DNA from: Candidatus Bathyarchaeota archaeon
GTDB lineage: Archaea > Thermoproteota > Bathyarchaeia > Bathyarchaeales > Bathycorpusculaceae
Assembly (NCBI GenBank): GCA_026014845.1
Contig: JAOZHM010000068.1
Coordinates: 1 to 7,219 of the forward strand
Length of the DNA stretch: 7,219 nt
Direction: 5' to 3'
The notes under the pieces were generated by a model. That model saw nothing but the letters and a program-made list of their open reading frames with translations, was not told the origin of the DNA and did no database searches. The translations under genes were made by a program, and so were the position numbers. Numbering within the stretch: position 1 is the stretch's first letter; every line of letters begins with the position of its first letter. Positions 6,030 to 7,219 of the stretch are shown here, piece by piece.

Positions 6030-7219
6030 TTATGGTATTTTATTCCTTGTTTCCGATACATGTGTGGTCTCCACACCTTTTAGCAACCGCGCGCGCGTTG
6101 GATCTATTGCTAGGAAGAAAAAGATTATGGCTGCAAAGACACCGATCGCTCCAAGGATACTTCCTAACACCCCGTAACCATACAAATCAAGTGTCAATCC
6201 CCCTATTGCTGCTCCAAGAGTAGAACCTAAGCTTTGCGCTGCTGAGTTTATCGACATCATTGAACCCCGAAAATTTGGAACCTGTTCAAGAGTCAAACTA
6301 ATAGATGCTGAAGCCGCCATGCCAAAAAAACAGGCACCTAAGTAATTCAGTATCAAAGAAAGCCAGAAGTTGGGTAGATAAGTGAAGGAGATTGTGAATA
6401 GGCCAGCGGGAAGAGCAGTCAAGACTACTACGAGTTTGCTTCCAAACGCATTCGCCAATCGACCGCTAACCAAACTACCTAAGGTATAGAATAAAGCTGA
6501 TCCCAACAATACAATCGATGCAGAACCCGTTGATATAAGGAATCTTTCTCTGAAGAACGATGTTCCGTAAAGCAGAATTGCCATAAATGAGGCCATACGA
6601 AGAACATTGCCAGCTAAACAAGCAGTGGCAGATTTGTTTGATAAGATTCGTTTAAAACCCTCAAAATAGGTGGCATTGCTCAGTCTAGTCTGGTACTTGG
6701 GTGAAGTGAATCGTAGAGTGATAAAACCTAACAGGAGACTTACTATTGCAATAGGCATCACGAATCCTAAGAAGGCGAAGCGCCAACCACCAGAATCTGC
6801 GATCAGACCGATGACTGGTGCCCCAATAGAGTATGACAGAGATGCTCCTGCGATGGTCCATCCCACTGCATTCGCCCTCTTCTCTAAAGGTAAATGTTCC
6901 CCGATAAGTGCAAAAGCCATTGGCATGACCATAGCCGTTGCCAAGCCAGTCAGAGAATAAGATACTAACATAAAACTAAAGTTCGAAGCCAACGAACAAC
7001 CCAAAGCTGAGATACCAACGAACAATAAGCCCATGATCAATAATGATTTATGTTTAAACCTGACACTCAACACACCCATGAACAAAGCAAAGATGACTGC
7101 TACAATAGAAGAAAAAGTATTGATTTGTCCTGCAACACCGACAGATACATCAAACGTGAGTGCAATGTCGATTAGAAGAAGTCCAATCAGAATTCCTGGT
7201 GGCATCACGGCGAATGAAG
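6030..7219 (-). CDS. Major facilitator superfamily transporter (5' partial)
   Basis: The frame is open to the right edge (codons for S-F-A-V precede the MPPG at 7205), so the true start lies outside the window and the GTG at 7208 is probably internal. About 396 residues are visible. Hydrophobic segments fit the end of helix 1 through helix 12, in two six-helix halves split by a basic loop around residues 165-195. A degraded motif A, GVLSVRFKHK, follows helix 2, and the half-two counterpart SGRLANAFGSK follows helix 8. HLPLEKRANAVGW and GWRFAF around helices 4-6 are typical of the DHA1 drug:H+ antiporter-type subfamily. It would be an inner-membrane secondary transporter, perhaps exporting small organic molecules; the substrate cannot be inferred. 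The acidic residue usual in motif A (D in DRxGR) is Val here. The C-terminal tail is short and polar. The stop lies 11 nt before rio2, which may be co-transcribed. Confidence 0.9.
   Translation of the reverse strand, partial: SFAVMPPGILIGLLLIDIALTFDVSVGVAGQINTFSSIVAVIFALFMGVLSVRFKHKSLLIMGLLFVGISALGCSLASNFSFMLVSYSLTGLATAMVMPMAFALIGEHLPLEKRANAVGWTIAGASLSYSIGAPVIGLIADSGGWRFAFLGFVMPIAIVSLLLGFITLRFTSPKYQTRLSNATYFEGFKRILSNKSATACLAGNVLRMASFMAILLYGTSFFRERFLISTGSASIVLLGSALFYTLGSLVSGRLANAFGSKLVVVLTALPAGLFTISFTYLPNFWLSLILNYLGACFFGMAASASISLTLEQVPNFRGSMMSINSAAQSLGSTLGAAIGGLTLDLYGYGVLGSILGAIGVFAAIIFFFLAIDPTRARLLKGVETTHVSETRNKIP

Overview
The window looks like chromosomal DNA of an archaeon, slightly AT-rich. 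The main evidence is an archaeal-type Rio2 kinase with an N-terminal winged helix, a single-domain Sm-like (SmAP/LSm) protein, a two-subunit aconitase X (AcnX) pair, and a TATA/BRE-like promoter in front of the Sm gene. Gene content and style would suit a Bathyarchaeia/TACK-type genome from a metagenome, but this placement is inference. There is no sign of phage, IS element, CRISPR array or plasmid functions, and no tRNA or rRNA was recognised.

Left part (1-2229, + strand): a probable operon of three genes. It holds the C-terminal two thirds of an NAD-dependent D-2-hydroxyacid dehydrogenase (cut by the window edge), then the large and small subunits of an AcnX-type hydro-lyase. Gaps are very short (12 and 4 nt). 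Both the dehydrogenase and the AcnX pair depart from family consensus at important motifs: the dehydrogenase has Gln where the catalytic Arg is expected. The operon may therefore not be the standard mevalonate-5-phosphate dehydratase of the archaeal isoprenoid pathway, but an AcnX variant acting on another hydroxyacid.

Middle part (2260-4439, - strand): a class I PLP-dependent aminotransferase preceded by a 61-codon ORF that looks like the broken N-terminus of a histidine/aromatic amino acid ammonia-lyase. Upstream of these on the same strand is an AIM24/TIGR00266-family protein, ending in an oligo-T terminator on its own strand. Divergent from AIM24 is a small two-helix membrane protein (4546-4767, +), sharing an AT-rich intergenic region with it.

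Right part (4842-7219): the Sm-like RNA-binding protein (+) has a clear promoter and ends tail-to-tail with rio2 (-), overlapping it by 8 nt. rio2 lies 11 nt downstream of a major facilitator superfamily transporter (-), whose N-terminus runs off the right edge. Sm protein and Rio2 serve RNA metabolism and small-subunit ribosome maturation respectively; the remaining genes are metabolic or membrane functions without an obvious common pathway.

No clear new multi-gene system is visible. The most unusual points are the altered dehydrogenase/AcnX operon, the out-of-frame ATGA junction between the AcnX subunits, and the ammonia-lyase remnant that still carries a good ribosome binding site.
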